A stretch of 10,792 bases of DNA, taken from the NCBI GenBank assembly GCA_937958685.1, contig CALGNF010000180.1, forward strand, positions 1 to 10,792. Direction: 5' to 3'. Positions 1 through 6,962 of the stretch are shown in pieces (the stretch's first letter is position 1; every line of letters begins with the position of its first letter). Position numbers and translations under genes: made by a program. Source of the DNA: an uncultured Caryophanales bacterium (lineage in GTDB: Bacteria > Bacillota_I > Bacilli_A > Izemoplasmatales > Hujiaoplasmataceae). The notes under the pieces are model-generated. The model saw only the letters and a program-made list of their open reading frames with translations. It ran no database searches and was not told the origin of the DNA.

Positions 1-44
1 ATCGTATTCGGTGACTGGAGTTCAGACGTGTGCTCTTCCGATCT
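1..44. other. Illumina TruSeq adapter (index/read-2 side), not genomic
   Basis: Bases 11-44 match the TruSeq read-2 adapter exactly as I know it, beginning GTGACTGGAGTTCAGACGTG and ending in CTCTTCCGATCT. The first two bases (AT) fit the end of the P7 segment, so bases 3-10 (CGTATTCG) fit an 8-base sample index, which would read CGAATACG on the other strand. Genomic sequence starts at 45, where the CoaX reading frame becomes recognisable. This is library sequence left untrimmed at the contig end. Confidence 0.98.
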
Positions 45-254
45 TCCGGCCTGATTCACGGACACGCGGCGATGATCGATGGAATGATCATCAGGATCAA
101 GGAAGCGATGAAACAGCCACAGCTGCCGGTCATTCTCACCGGTGGCCACGCGAAGATCATCCAGCCGCACTGCCGCGAAACCCTGATCCTGGACGAGACC
201 CTGATCCTCAAGGGACTCCTCATCGTCGACAAGCTTAACCAACCGTCAAAATGA
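45..254 (+). CDS. coaX: Type III pantothenate kinase CoaX, C-terminal fragment (5' end missing)
   Basis: These are the last 69 codons and TGA stop of what looks like type III pantothenate kinase, which phosphorylates pantothenate with ATP in the first step of coenzyme A synthesis in the cytoplasm. The fragment opens with SGLIHGHAAMIDGMI, matching the family's 'SGxxxGxxxxIDGxxxR' helix. It continues with VILTGGHAKII, the TGG(L/H)A strand-turn, and ends with DETLILKGLLIVDKLN, matching the usual 'DPxLTLxGLxxxxxxN' C-terminus. Full-length CoaX has about 250-260 residues, so roughly three quarters lie outside the insert. The frame runs upstream into adapter, so any start codon proposed before base 45 is an artefact. 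A strong terminator follows 12 bases after the stop, so coaX ends a transcription unit separate from polA. The assignment rests on motif recall from a short fragment. Confidence 0.85.
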   Translation, partial: SGLIHGHAAMIDGMIIRIKEAMKQPQLPVILTGGHAKIIQPHCRETLILDETLILKGLLIVDKLNQPSK

Positions 255-266
255 CAAGACTCTGGG

Positions 267-295
267 AAAATGCACAGTCATTTGTGCATTTTTTT
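267..295 (+). terminator. Rho-independent terminator after coaX
   Basis: AAAATGCACA (267-276) and TGTGCATTTT (283-292) form a perfect 10-bp inverted repeat around the 6-base loop GTCATT. The T run extends from 289 to 295. The stem is AT-rich at its base with a GTGCA core. It begins 12 bases after the coaX stop and should end the upstream transcript before the polA promoter. Confidence 0.88.
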
Positions 296-304
296 CGTGA
301 ATTA

Positions 305-313
305 TGGTAAAAT
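305..313 (+). promoter_or_regulatory. Extended -10 promoter for the polA cluster
   Basis: TGGTAAAAT fits the extended -10 pattern TGnTAtAAT with one mismatch. It lies 23 bases before the polA ATG, giving a short leader of about 16 bases. At a 17-bp spacer the -35 position (285-290, TGCATT) falls inside the upstream terminator stem and is a poor match, so the TG extension probably compensates. No other promoter-like site is visible in 255-336. Confidence 0.6.
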
Positions 314-336
314 AGGGAGAATGACGGGGTGAACAA

Positions 337-2979
337 ATGAAGAAGCTAGCCCTAATCGACGGCAACAACCTCCTGTTTCGCTCCTACTATGCAACGGCGG
401 CCATGGGGAATCTGATGCAGAATTCCGCCGGTGTCTACACCAACGGGATCTACGGCTTCGTCATGGCGATCCAAGCTGTCCTCAAGCTGGATTTCACCCA
501 TGTGCTTGTCGCTCTCGATGCCAAAGGCAAAACCATAAGGCATGAGGCCTATCCCGAGTACAAAGGCACGCGAAAGCCGACCCCGAGCGAGTTGATCATG
601 CAATTCCCACTGATGCGCGATTATCTCGAGGCAGCCGGCATCAAGTACTACGAAACCGAAAACTATGAAGCCGACGATATCATCGGCTATTTTGCCAAAC
701 ACTTCCAAGATGATTTCGACGAGATCGTCATGATTTCCAACGACCGTGATCTGATGCAACTGATCGGCGGCAGCGTCACCCAACTAGTTTCCAAGCGGGG
801 CTTTTCGGAAGCGATCCGCTATGACCGGGAGACGCTGATCGCCGAGATGGGCATCGCCCCCGAACAGGTAGCCGACTACAAAGGTCTGGTGGGGGATGCT
901 TCCGACAACATTCCCGGCGTTCCCGGGATCGGGGAGAAGACAGCGGTCAAGTTGCTCGCCGAATATGGCGATCTCGAGACGATCCTTGCGAATTTGGAGA
1001 CATTGAAAGGCAAACTGAAGGAAAACTTGGAACAATACGCCGACCAAGCGCGGTTTTCCAAGATGTTGGCGACGATCATCGTCGATTTTCCCAACGAGTT
1101 CGCGATCGAGGAAGCCCGTTATCAGGGAAGCGACAGCCAATCCCTGATGAGTTTCTTCCAAAAGCTAGAATTCCATTCCTTCCTCAAAAAAATGGGCACG
1201 CCAGCCTCGCATGCGGTCTCGCAACCCGCATCACCCAAGGTCGCCGCCTTCACTTCAGAAAGCATTGAAAGTTTCCTGACTTCGCCGATGAGTCTGCATT
1301 TGGAACTGTTCGGCACGAATTACCACACAGCCGCCAAACTGGGATTCGGTCTCTTCGACGGCAAGCGAAAATGCTACATCCCCTACGACAAGGCGCTGGC
1401 CTCAACGGCATTTCGCACCTGGCTCGCCGATCCCCGAGCTGTGAAATATGTCTTTGACTGCAAACGAGCCCAAGCCGCGCTCTTGTGGGACAATATCAAG
1501 TTTGGCGGTGTCGCCTTCGACATGCTGCTGGCCGCCTATCTTGTGAATCCCAACATCACGCAAGAAGACTTCCGTGTCGTTGCCGGCACCTTCGGTTTTC
1601 AAGCCGTCGCCTATGACGAGGAGATTTATGGCAAGGGGGCCAAATATGCGCTTCCTGAGCCTGACAAGATCGCTGCCTTGGCGATGGACAAGGCGGTTGC
1701 CATCTATCAACTGCGGGAACCGCTACTTAAGAAAATCGCCGAATATGGCCAGGAGCGGCTGCTGTTCGATATCGAAATCCCCCTCGCCGGGATCCTGGCG
1801 GAGATGGAGACCACCGGCATCGCCATCGACGAACGAAAACTTGATGACATCGGCATCGATCTCAACCGGCGGATCAAGGATCTGGATAATGAGATCCGCA
1901 CCCTGGCGGATGAGGCTGACCTCAACATCAACAGCACCAGGCAATTGGGAACCGTTTTGTTCGAAAAACTCAAATTGCCGTTTTACAAAAAAACGAAGAC
2001 CGGGTATTCCACCGACATTTCGGTGCTTCAGCAACTTCAAGGATTCCACCCGATCATCGGCAAGATCATTGAATACCGGGCGCTCACCAAGCTTTTCGGC
2101 ACCTATTACGAAGGTTTGAAGACTGCGCTTGGTCTGAAGGGCGACGGCCGGATCCATACCATCTACAAGCAGGCCGAAACCCAGACAGGCCGCTTGTCAT
2201 CCGTCGAGCCAAACCTGCAAAACATCCCGATCAGAACCGAGGAAGGCCGGGAGCTCAGAAAGGTGTTCGTCGCTGACGAGGGTTGCTTGTTGCTGTCGTG
2301 CGACTATTCGCAGATTGAGTTGCGGGTGCTTGCGGAAATGGCGGGAGTCGCCAACTTGAAAGCGGCCTTCGTCGCCGGCAAGGATGTCCACACCCACACT
2401 GCCACGTTGATTTTCGGCCACGATACGGTGACATCCGAGGAACGCCGGCAGGCCAAAGCGGTGAATTTCGGAATCATCTACGGCAAAACGACCTGGGGAC
2501 TCTCGGAAGATCTCCGGATCCCCCCCAAGAAAGCGGAACAATTCATCGCCAGTTATTTTGCCAATTACCCGGAGATCAAGGGTTTCATGGACACGACGAT
2601 CGCCAATGCCAGGGAGGCAGGCTATGTCAAGACGATGTTCAATCGCCGGCGCTACATCCCGGAACTGGCGGCCAACAACTTCCAGACCCGCGAGTTCGGC
2701 AAACGGATGGCGATGAACGCGCCGATCCAGGGAAGCGCCGCCGACATTCTCAAGATCGCCATGGTCAGGCTCGATCAGGCGATCAGAGAACAAGGATTGA
2801 AAACGCGGATGCTTCTGCAGATCCACGATGAAGTGGTCCTGCTGGTGCCGAAAACGGAAACCGCGATCACCCGACAACTTATCATCGACATCATGCAAAA
2901 CTGCATCGAGACCACGGTGCCGTTGGTCGTCGAGGCTGCCTTTGGCGACAACTTATATGAGGTGAAGGAAAGTGCCTGA
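337..2979 (+). CDS. polA: DNA polymerase I
   Basis: Family A polymerase of 880 residues that removes RNA primers, fills Okazaki and repair gaps and acts in nick translation. The 5' nuclease domain (about 1-290) has LIDGNN with D8, EADD (D113, D114), NDRD (D136, D138) and GDASDNIPGVPGIGEKT (D187, D190). The middle domain (about 310-470) resembles a 3'-5' exonuclease but the first metal-binding Asp is His321 (LHLEL), so proofreading is probably absent, as in Bacillus Pol I. The polymerase domain (about 480-880) has motif A DYSQIELR (D656), the O-helix R703, K707, F711, Y715 and motif C QIHDEV (H830, D831). Length matches the family (about 880). The ATG at 337 follows GGGGTGA (326-332). The gene heads a dense cluster and overlaps mutM by 8 bases, suggesting translational coupling. 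Confidence 0.98.
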   Translation: MKKLALIDGNNLLFRSYYATAAMGNLMQNSAGVYTNGIYGFVMAIQAVLKLDFTHVLVALDAKGKTIRHEAYPEYKGTRKPTPSELIMQFPLMRDYLEAAGIKYYETENYEADDIIGYFAKHFQDDFDEIVMISNDRDLMQLIGGSVTQLVSKRGFSEAIRYDRETLIAEMGIAPEQVADYKGLVGDASDNIPGVPGIGEKTAVKLLAEYGDLETILANLETLKGKLKENLEQYADQARFSKMLATIIVDFPNEFAIEEARYQGSDSQSLMSFFQKLEFHSFLKKMGTPASHAVSQPASPKVAAFTSESIESFLTSPMSLHLELFGTNYHTAAKLGFGLFDGKRKCYIPYDKALASTAFRTWLADPRAVKYVFDCKRAQAALLWDNIKFGGVAFDMLLAAYLVNPNITQEDFRVVAGTFGFQAVAYDEEIYGKGAKYALPEPDKIAALAMDKAVAIYQLREPLLKKIAEYGQERLLFDIEIPLAGILAEMETTGIAIDERKLDDIGIDLNRRIKDLDNEIRTLADEADLNINSTRQLGTVLFEKLKLPFYKKTKTGYSTDISVLQQLQGFHPIIGKIIEYRALTKLFGTYYEGLKTALGLKGDGRIHTIYKQAETQTGRLSSVEPNLQNIPIRTEEGRELRKVFVADEGCLLLSCDYSQIELRVLAEMAGVANLKAAFVAGKDVHTHTATLIFGHDTVTSEERRQAKAVNFGIIYGKTTWGLSEDLRIPPKKAEQFIASYFANYPEIKGFMDTTIANAREAGYVKTMFNRRRYIPELAANNFQTREFGKRMAMNAPIQGSAADILKIAMVRLDQAIREQGLKTRMLLQIHDEVVLLVPKTETAITRQLIIDIMQNCIETTVPLVVEAAFGDNLYEVKESA
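2959..2974 (+). promoter_or_regulatory. Ribosome binding site setting the GTG start of mutM
   Basis: GAGGTGA (2959-2965) lies inside the end of polA, 6 bases before GTG 2972. The start is fixed by the protein: mature MutM needs Pro as the residue after Met, since its N-terminal proline is the catalytic nucleophile, and only this GTG gives M-P-E-L-P-E-V-E-T. The polA stop (2977-2979) lies 3 bases beyond the start codon. Confidence 0.85.
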
Positions 2980-3793
2980 ACTACCTGAGGTGGAAACGGT
3001 CAAAGAGACCCTTAAACAGCAAATCATCGGGAAATGGCTCGCCAGGATCGAAGTGCTCTACGATCGGCTCCTGCGCAAAGACAACAGCGAATCCTTCCGA
3101 AAGAAACTTGAGGGTCGGCAGATCTCCGACATTGGCCGCTATGGAAAATATCTGTTTTTCCATTTTGGCGAAGTGACATTGATCGTCCATCTGCGGATGG
3201 AAGGCAAGTTTTTCCTCAAACCGGATACCGAGCCGATCAACAAGCACGAACATGTCGTCTTCCATTTCACGGACCGGATGACGCTCCGTTATCACGACGT
3301 TCGCAAGTTCGGCACGATGGAGATCGTGCCCCGCGGAGCGGAGATGCAGGCCGCCGGACTGAGCGCCCTTGGCAAGGAGCCTTTCAGTACCGACTTTACG
3401 GATGCGTATATTTATGATAAAATATATAAATCGGCGAGACCAATCAAATCCTTGCTGCTTGATCAGGAGATCATCGCCGGTCTTGGCAACATCTATGTCG
3501 ACGAAGTGCTGTTTATGTCCGGACTTTCCCCCATGAGGCCGGGCAAGTCGCTCACCATTGACGAGGCGCGCCTGATTGCTGAAAACAGCAGGGCTGTTCT
3601 TGCCAAGGCGATCGCCCTTGGCGGCACGACGATCAGGAGTTATGTTTCCAGCCTCGGCGTCAGCGGGCGCTTCCAAAACGAATTACACGTCCACACCCTC
3701 GCAGGCAAGCCCTGCGGCAAGTGTCAGACGCCCATCCGGAAAATAAAAGTCGGCGGCCGGGGCACCTACTACTGCCCCGTCTGTCAGAAGTGA
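2972..3793 (+). CDS. mutM: Formamidopyrimidine-DNA glycosylase (Fpg/MutM)
   Basis: 273-residue bifunctional glycosylase/AP lyase that excises 8-oxoguanine and Fapy lesions in base excision repair. The N-terminus PELPEVETV carries the nucleophile Pro2 and the catalytic Glu3. The hairpin lysine is K59 in GRYGKYLFF. The helix-two-turn-helix segment contains LLDQEIIAGLGNIYVDEVLF. The C-terminal zinc finger has C248-x2-C251 and C268-x2-C271, with the DNA-contacting R263 in GGRGTYYC. Length is normal for the family, and all residues expected for activity are visible. It uses GTG as start and overlaps polA by 8 bases; Pol I is the natural gap-filling partner in this pathway. The EndoVIII/Nei subfamily is less likely because of the PELPEVE start and the overall fit to MutM. 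Confidence 0.97.
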   Translation: MPELPEVETVKETLKQQIIGKWLARIEVLYDRLLRKDNSESFRKKLEGRQISDIGRYGKYLFFHFGEVTLIVHLRMEGKFFLKPDTEPINKHEHVVFHFTDRMTLRYHDVRKFGTMEIVPRGAEMQAAGLSALGKEPFSTDFTDAYIYDKIYKSARPIKSLLLDQEIIAGLGNIYVDEVLFMSGLSPMRPGKSLTIDEARLIAENSRAVLAKAIALGGTTIRSYVSSLGVSGRFQNELHVHTLAGKPCGKCQTPIRKIKVGGRGTYYCPVCQK

Positions 3794-3805
3794 GCGGAGG
3801 AGAGC

Positions 3806-4402
3806 ATGAAAGTTATCGGACTAACCGGCGGTATCGCCTCCGGCAAGAGTGTGGTCACCAATTGGTTTCTAGAAGAGGGCGTGCCCCTGATCGACGCCGA
3901 CAGCATCTACAAGCAGATGGCCAGGCCTGACGAGCCCTTGTATCGGGAGCTCCTGATGCTTATCCCCAAGACATTCGTCCTGCCTGATCGGACCTTTGAT
4001 TGGCGTCGGCTCGGCGAAGTCGTCTTTCGCGACAGCGCTTTCCGCGAGCGGCTCAACCAAATCGCCCATCCAGCGGTCCGGGAGGAACTCATCCGCCAGT
4101 TGAACAACTTCCGCAAATGCAATTTTCCCTTCGTCATCCTCAGTGTGCCGCTGCTCTTTGAAACCGATACCGACAAGATGTGCGACGAGACGATCTGCGT
4201 CTATGTCGATCTGAGGCAGCAACTCGAACGCCTGATGCTTAGGGATGCGATCGATATCGCGTTTGCCATGGACAAGATCAACTCCCAGATGCCGCTGACG
4301 GAAAAACGGAAACTATCAACCCACGTGATCGACAACAACGGCACTTTGGCGGACACCCATGCGGAATTCGTGAGGGTCTTGGAAACCCTAAGGAGGGAAT
4401 GA
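3806..4402 (+). CDS. coaE: Dephospho-CoA kinase
   Basis: 198-residue P-loop kinase that phosphorylates the 3'-hydroxyl of dephospho-CoA, the last step of coenzyme A synthesis, in the cytoplasm. The Walker A motif is GLTGGIASGKS (residues 5-15, K14). It is followed by LIDADSI, the usual substrate-side Asp motif, then RRLGEVVF and IAHP, VPLLFET in the middle, RLMLRD, and the C-terminal segment INSQMPLTEKRKLSTHVIDN that closes typical CoaE proteins. Length matches the family (about 195-205). GGAGGAG (3796-3802) lies 3 bases before the ATG and 2 bases after the mutM stop, so it is almost certainly cotranscribed with polA and mutM. The mutM-coaE adjacency is common in Bacilli. Together with the coaX fragment upstream, the window holds the first and last CoA pathway genes. 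Confidence 0.96.
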   Translation: MKVIGLTGGIASGKSVVTNWFLEEGVPLIDADSIYKQMARPDEPLYRELLMLIPKTFVLPDRTFDWRRLGEVVFRDSAFRERLNQIAHPAVREELIRQLNNFRKCNFPFVILSVPLLFETDTDKMCDETICVYVDLRQQLERLMLRDAIDIAFAMDKINSQMPLTEKRKLSTHVIDNNGTLADTHAEFVRVLETLRRE

Positions 4403-4403
4403 G

Positions 4404-4769
4404 ATGTCGATTTCGAGTTTTTTCGCCACCACTTGCGAAACCAGGGAACTGCACCGCGATGCGGAGCTGCGCACCAGATACTATCGCAACAGTTTCAACC
4501 AATGTCTCGAGTCGCTGAAGAAATACGCTGAGCAGGAACATCTGGAAATGCGCCACGTGAATCCCGTTCACGGCGAGTTGTACCTTCTTGGCGACGGCTA
4601 CGACATGATTCTGACGGTTACACAGATCAATCCGCAGGAGTCCGGTGTCGACATCAAGGTCAATTTTTTCAGTTCCATCGGCATGAACAAGCCGAAGAAG
4701 AAAGCCCTGCAACTCTATGCTTACCTCGATTCCGCCCTGCGTTTCAAGGGCGTGTCGCTGCATCCCTAG
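4404..4769 (+). CDS. Conserved-looking small protein of unknown function in the coaE-dnaB gap
   Basis: 121 residues; I do not recognise the family. The ATG lies 1 base after the coaE stop, with a perfect AGGAGGG (4391-4397) 6 bases before it, so it is surely translated as part of the cluster. The sequence suggests a compact alpha/beta protein. A charged helix (about 14-45, including RYYRNSFNQCLESLKKYAEQ) is followed by short strands (ELYLLG, DMILTVTQIN, GVDIKVNFFS), then a KPKKKALQLYAYLDSAL helix. There is no signal peptide or membrane segment. The two cysteines (in TTCETRE and FNQCLES) form no zinc motif. Many Bacilli carry nrdR here, but this lacks the NrdR zinc ribbon and ATP-cone, so it is not NrdR. 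A role linked to the neighbouring replication genes is only a guess from position. Confidence 0.85.
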   Translation: MSISSFFATTCETRELHRDAELRTRYYRNSFNQCLESLKKYAEQEHLEMRHVNPVHGELYLLGDGYDMILTVTQINPQESGVDIKVNFFSSIGMNKPKKKALQLYAYLDSALRFKGVSLHP

Positions 4770-4783
4770 GAGGAAAACCATTG
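4768..4783 (+). promoter_or_regulatory. Ribosome binding site setting the TTG start of dnaB
   Basis: AGGAGG (4768-4773) overlaps the TAG stop of the preceding gene (4767-4769) and lies 7 bases before TTG 4781. No ATG or GTG is better placed, and starting here gives the expected N-terminal domain of the DnaB/DnaD family. Sharing stop codon and ribosome site suggests coupled translation. Confidence 0.8.
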
Positions 4784-6016
4784 GACAGAGTCAGAAGGAC
4801 GGACCGCTTTATCGCCTACTCTCCAGGCAGCATATCCAGCGCTGATTACCAGGTGCTGGTCTTGCTGTACCTGCCGATCATCGGTGTTTTTGCGTTTGCC
4901 CTCTACATGACCCTTAGGGAACTGCTCGACAAACAGGATCTTGCTTCCTTGGAATATCTCCATGCCGATCTCGAATCCCTGCTTGACCGGAAGATCGAGG
5001 ATCTGGAGACCGACCGTCGCAAGCTCGAAGCGATCGGACTCCTGAACAGCTTTTATTTGAACGACCAGTTCATTTATGAACTCCGGGCACCGATGAGCGC
5101 GCAGAGTTTCGTGAGCGACGGCGTTCTCGGCCAATACCTGGCCGCCGCCATCACGCCCGAGCGTTACAAGAAGATCATCCAGATTTTCAAATTGCGCACC
5201 CCGAACAAAAAGCAGTACTTCAAGGTCACCAAGACCTTTGATGAGGTCTTTCCGCCGCTTTCGTTCACCGAGGATGTGCCCGGGGAGGATGCCTTGCGGG
5301 CCAACATCCGCACCAAACAGCTCAAGACGCGTCGCGACGGTTTCGACTGGCGCTTCCTGAAGGAAAGCCTGCCGGAAGCAGTTTTTGACGAAAATGAACT
5401 CACGGATCAAGCCAAAGCCAAGATCCACACCCTTCATTTCGTCTATCAACTCGATGAAACCGACATCAGCGACATCTACCGCCGTTCGGTTGGCAAGGAT
5501 CGCAGACTTGACATCGACAAGTTCACCGCGCTCGCCCGCGAGCACTTCAAACTGAAGCAGGAATTTCAATCCAAGACAAACGGTGACAAGCAGCCTGTGG
5601 CGCTATCCCCGCGAGAAGCGGATCTGGAACCGCACGAACTCCTGGCACAATCATCGCCGATCGAAGTCCTCAAAGCGATGGGCGGCGGCAGAGCTTCGGC
5701 CGCCGATCTCAGGATCGCCGAGCGGCTGATCGACGAGGTCGGACTCGATCCCGGCGTCGTCAACGTCCTGCTCGCCTATATTGCCAAGATCAAGGATGGA
5801 ACCCTTCCGGGATACGATTACTTTGAGAAGATCGGCCTCAATTGGAAACGCAATCAGATCAGCGACGCCAAAACAGCGCTGGCCTATGTCGAGCATCTCC
5901 GAGCCAAATACGCCCAAAGCCAAGGGCAGGTAAAAACCGCCTATCGGCGCCAGAAAGCGACTAAGCCTGACATCACCCTGGACTGGTTCGACGACTATCT
6001 GAAATCGCTCGAATAG
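4781..6016 (+). CDS. dnaB: Replication initiation and membrane attachment protein DnaB (Bacillus type, not the helicase)
   Basis: 411-residue helicase-loading cofactor of the Bacillus type, which with DnaD and DnaI places the replicative helicase on DNA at the origin and at restart sites. The N-terminal domain (about 1-130) has the family pattern of a helical wing with ADYQVLVLLYLPIIGVFAFALY near residue 21-42. A charged, poorly ordered linker (about 265-290) follows. The C-terminal DnaB/DnaD domain (about 290-375) includes SPIEVLKAMGGG and the DNA-binding signature YxxxIxxxW as YFEKIGLNW (Y347, I351, W355). B. subtilis DnaB has about 470 residues, so this one is somewhat short. The hydrophobic stretch LLYLPIIGVFAFALY is part of the folded domain in this family and not clear proof of a membrane segment. 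Directly followed by dnaI, the usual partner. DnaD itself is the main alternative, but length and neighbours favour DnaB. Confidence 0.9.
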   Translation: MDRVRRTDRFIAYSPGSISSADYQVLVLLYLPIIGVFAFALYMTLRELLDKQDLASLEYLHADLESLLDRKIEDLETDRRKLEAIGLLNSFYLNDQFIYELRAPMSAQSFVSDGVLGQYLAAAITPERYKKIIQIFKLRTPNKKQYFKVTKTFDEVFPPLSFTEDVPGEDALRANIRTKQLKTRRDGFDWRFLKESLPEAVFDENELTDQAKAKIHTLHFVYQLDETDISDIYRRSVGKDRRLDIDKFTALAREHFKLKQEFQSKTNGDKQPVALSPREADLEPHELLAQSSPIEVLKAMGGGRASAADLRIAERLIDEVGLDPGVVNVLLAYIAKIKDGTLPGYDYFEKIGLNWKRNQISDAKTALAYVEHLRAKYAQSQGQVKTAYRRQKATKPDITLDWFDDYLKSLE

Positions 6017-6029
6017 AAGGAGCACGACC

Positions 6030-6932
6030 ATGAAACGTATCGACGAGTATCTCCAGCGTCTCCCCGGACAACCGAAAGTCGATGAAGCGATTGAAAAACT
6101 GCTTGAAGACATCCCCATCAGGCAATTCGTCCTCAAAAACGACCTCAAGCACGAAGTGATCGCCCAAGGCATCAACAATCTCCTTGTCTTCAAAGAGGCC
6201 AAGGATATTTGCAACGCCTGCCCGAGCTTGCTCGAGTGCAAGTTGCCGATGACGGGAATGACGCCGCAACTATATCTCTACAACGGAGAGATCACGCTCG
6301 CCTATGCGAAGTGCCGTCACAACACGATCGACGAGAGCCGGTTCCTGATCGATGCGATGTACGTGCCCAAAAAGGTCTTCAATGCCAGCATCAGCGATTT
6401 CGACCTCATCGGTCCCGAGCGGAAGGAAATCCTCAAATACATCCTCAAGTTCGTCGCGGAATATGCCCCCGGCAACTTTCAGAAAGGCATGTACCTTTCC
6501 GGAGTCTACGGTTCCGGCAAAACCTACATTCTCGCGACCATCGCCAACGAACTGGCGAAAAAGGGGCACAAGATCGTCTTCGTCTACTACCCCGATCTGG
6601 TCCGCGAACTGAAATCGGCGATCGGTTCGGGCTTACTCGAGGAAAAGATCGAATACCTCAAGAAAGCCGAGATCCTCTTCCTTGACGATATGGGCGGGGA
6701 AGCCCCGAGCGCCTTCATCCGCGACGAGGTCCTGGGACCGATCCTGCAACATCGCGTCCTTGACGAACTGCCGACCTTTTTTTCCTCGAACATCAAGATG
6801 AAGGTCTTGATCGAAGCGCTGACGGTGGACAATTCCGTCTTGGACAAGTCGAAGGCAGCCCGAATCTATGAACGCATCAAGGAACTGGCCACCGAGTTTG
6901 AAATCTCGGAAAAACCGCACCGCACACCTTGA
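6030..6932 (+). CDS. dnaI: Primosomal protein DnaI (helicase loader, AAA+ ATPase)
   Basis: 300-residue ATPase that loads the replicative helicase (the DnaC of Bacillus) onto single-stranded DNA. The N-terminal half (1-about 125) is the helicase-binding region with a likely zinc site: C61-N-A-C64, C70, C95 and H97 are candidate ligands. The AAA+ domain has Walker A GVYGSGKT (158-165, K164), Walker B ILFLDDMGGE (D219, D220), sensor-1 FFSSN (N254) and arginine-finger motif ARIYERI (R278, R282). Length matches B. subtilis DnaI (311). ATG 6030 follows AAGGAG (6017-6022) directly after the dnaB stop. It closes the cluster; no terminator lies between it and the thrS promoter, whose -35 box overlaps its stop codon, so readthrough would meet the T-box attenuator. 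Confidence 0.96.
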   Translation: MKRIDEYLQRLPGQPKVDEAIEKLLEDIPIRQFVLKNDLKHEVIAQGINNLLVFKEAKDICNACPSLLECKLPMTGMTPQLYLYNGEITLAYAKCRHNTIDESRFLIDAMYVPKKVFNASISDFDLIGPERKEILKYILKFVAEYAPGNFQKGMYLSGVYGSGKTYILATIANELAKKGHKIVFVYYPDLVRELKSAIGSGLLEEKIEYLKKAEILFLDDMGGEAPSAFIRDEVLGPILQHRVLDELPTFFSSNIKMKVLIEALTVDNSVLDKSKAARIYERIKELATEFEISEKPHRTP

Positions 6933-6956
6933 CAAGCGATGATTTTTCCCTATAAT
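6929..6956 (+). promoter_or_regulatory. Consensus sigma-A promoter for the thrS T-box transcript
   Basis: TTGACA (6929-6934) and TATAAT (6951-6956) are both perfect consensus hexamers separated by 16 bp, with T-rich spacer sequence near the -10. Transcription should start near 6963. The -35 box shares bases with the dnaI stop codon TGA (6930-6932), so promoter and coding sequence are fused with no gap. Confidence 0.93.
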
Positions 6957-6962
6957 ATGTAG

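Noticed and set aside
11..238. Open frame of 75 codons starting in the first bases
   Set aside because: Its first 11 codons translate adapter (MTGVQTCALPI...) and the rest is out of frame with the CoaX fragment, giving Arg/His/Pro-rich nonsense.
2197..2898. 233-codon minus-strand open frame opposite the polA polymerase domain
   Set aside because: Shadow of conserved polA motifs, with no start context or family resemblance.
3403..3432. AT-rich patch inside mutM resembling a -10 box (TATGATAAAAT, TATATAAAT)
   Set aside because: It encodes YIYDKIYKSARPIK, ordinary MutM sequence, there is no good -35 upstream, and the downstream genes are already served by the cluster promoter.
4404..4769. Possible NrdR, from its position between coaE and dnaB
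   Set aside because: No N-terminal CxxC zinc ribbon and no ATP-cone motif; the sequence is unrelated by eye.
4861..4910. Possible transmembrane helix near the DnaB N-terminus
   Set aside because: The stretch LLYLPIIGVFAFALY matches the conserved hydrophobic core of the DnaB/DnaD N-domain and is too short and too embedded to call a membrane segment.
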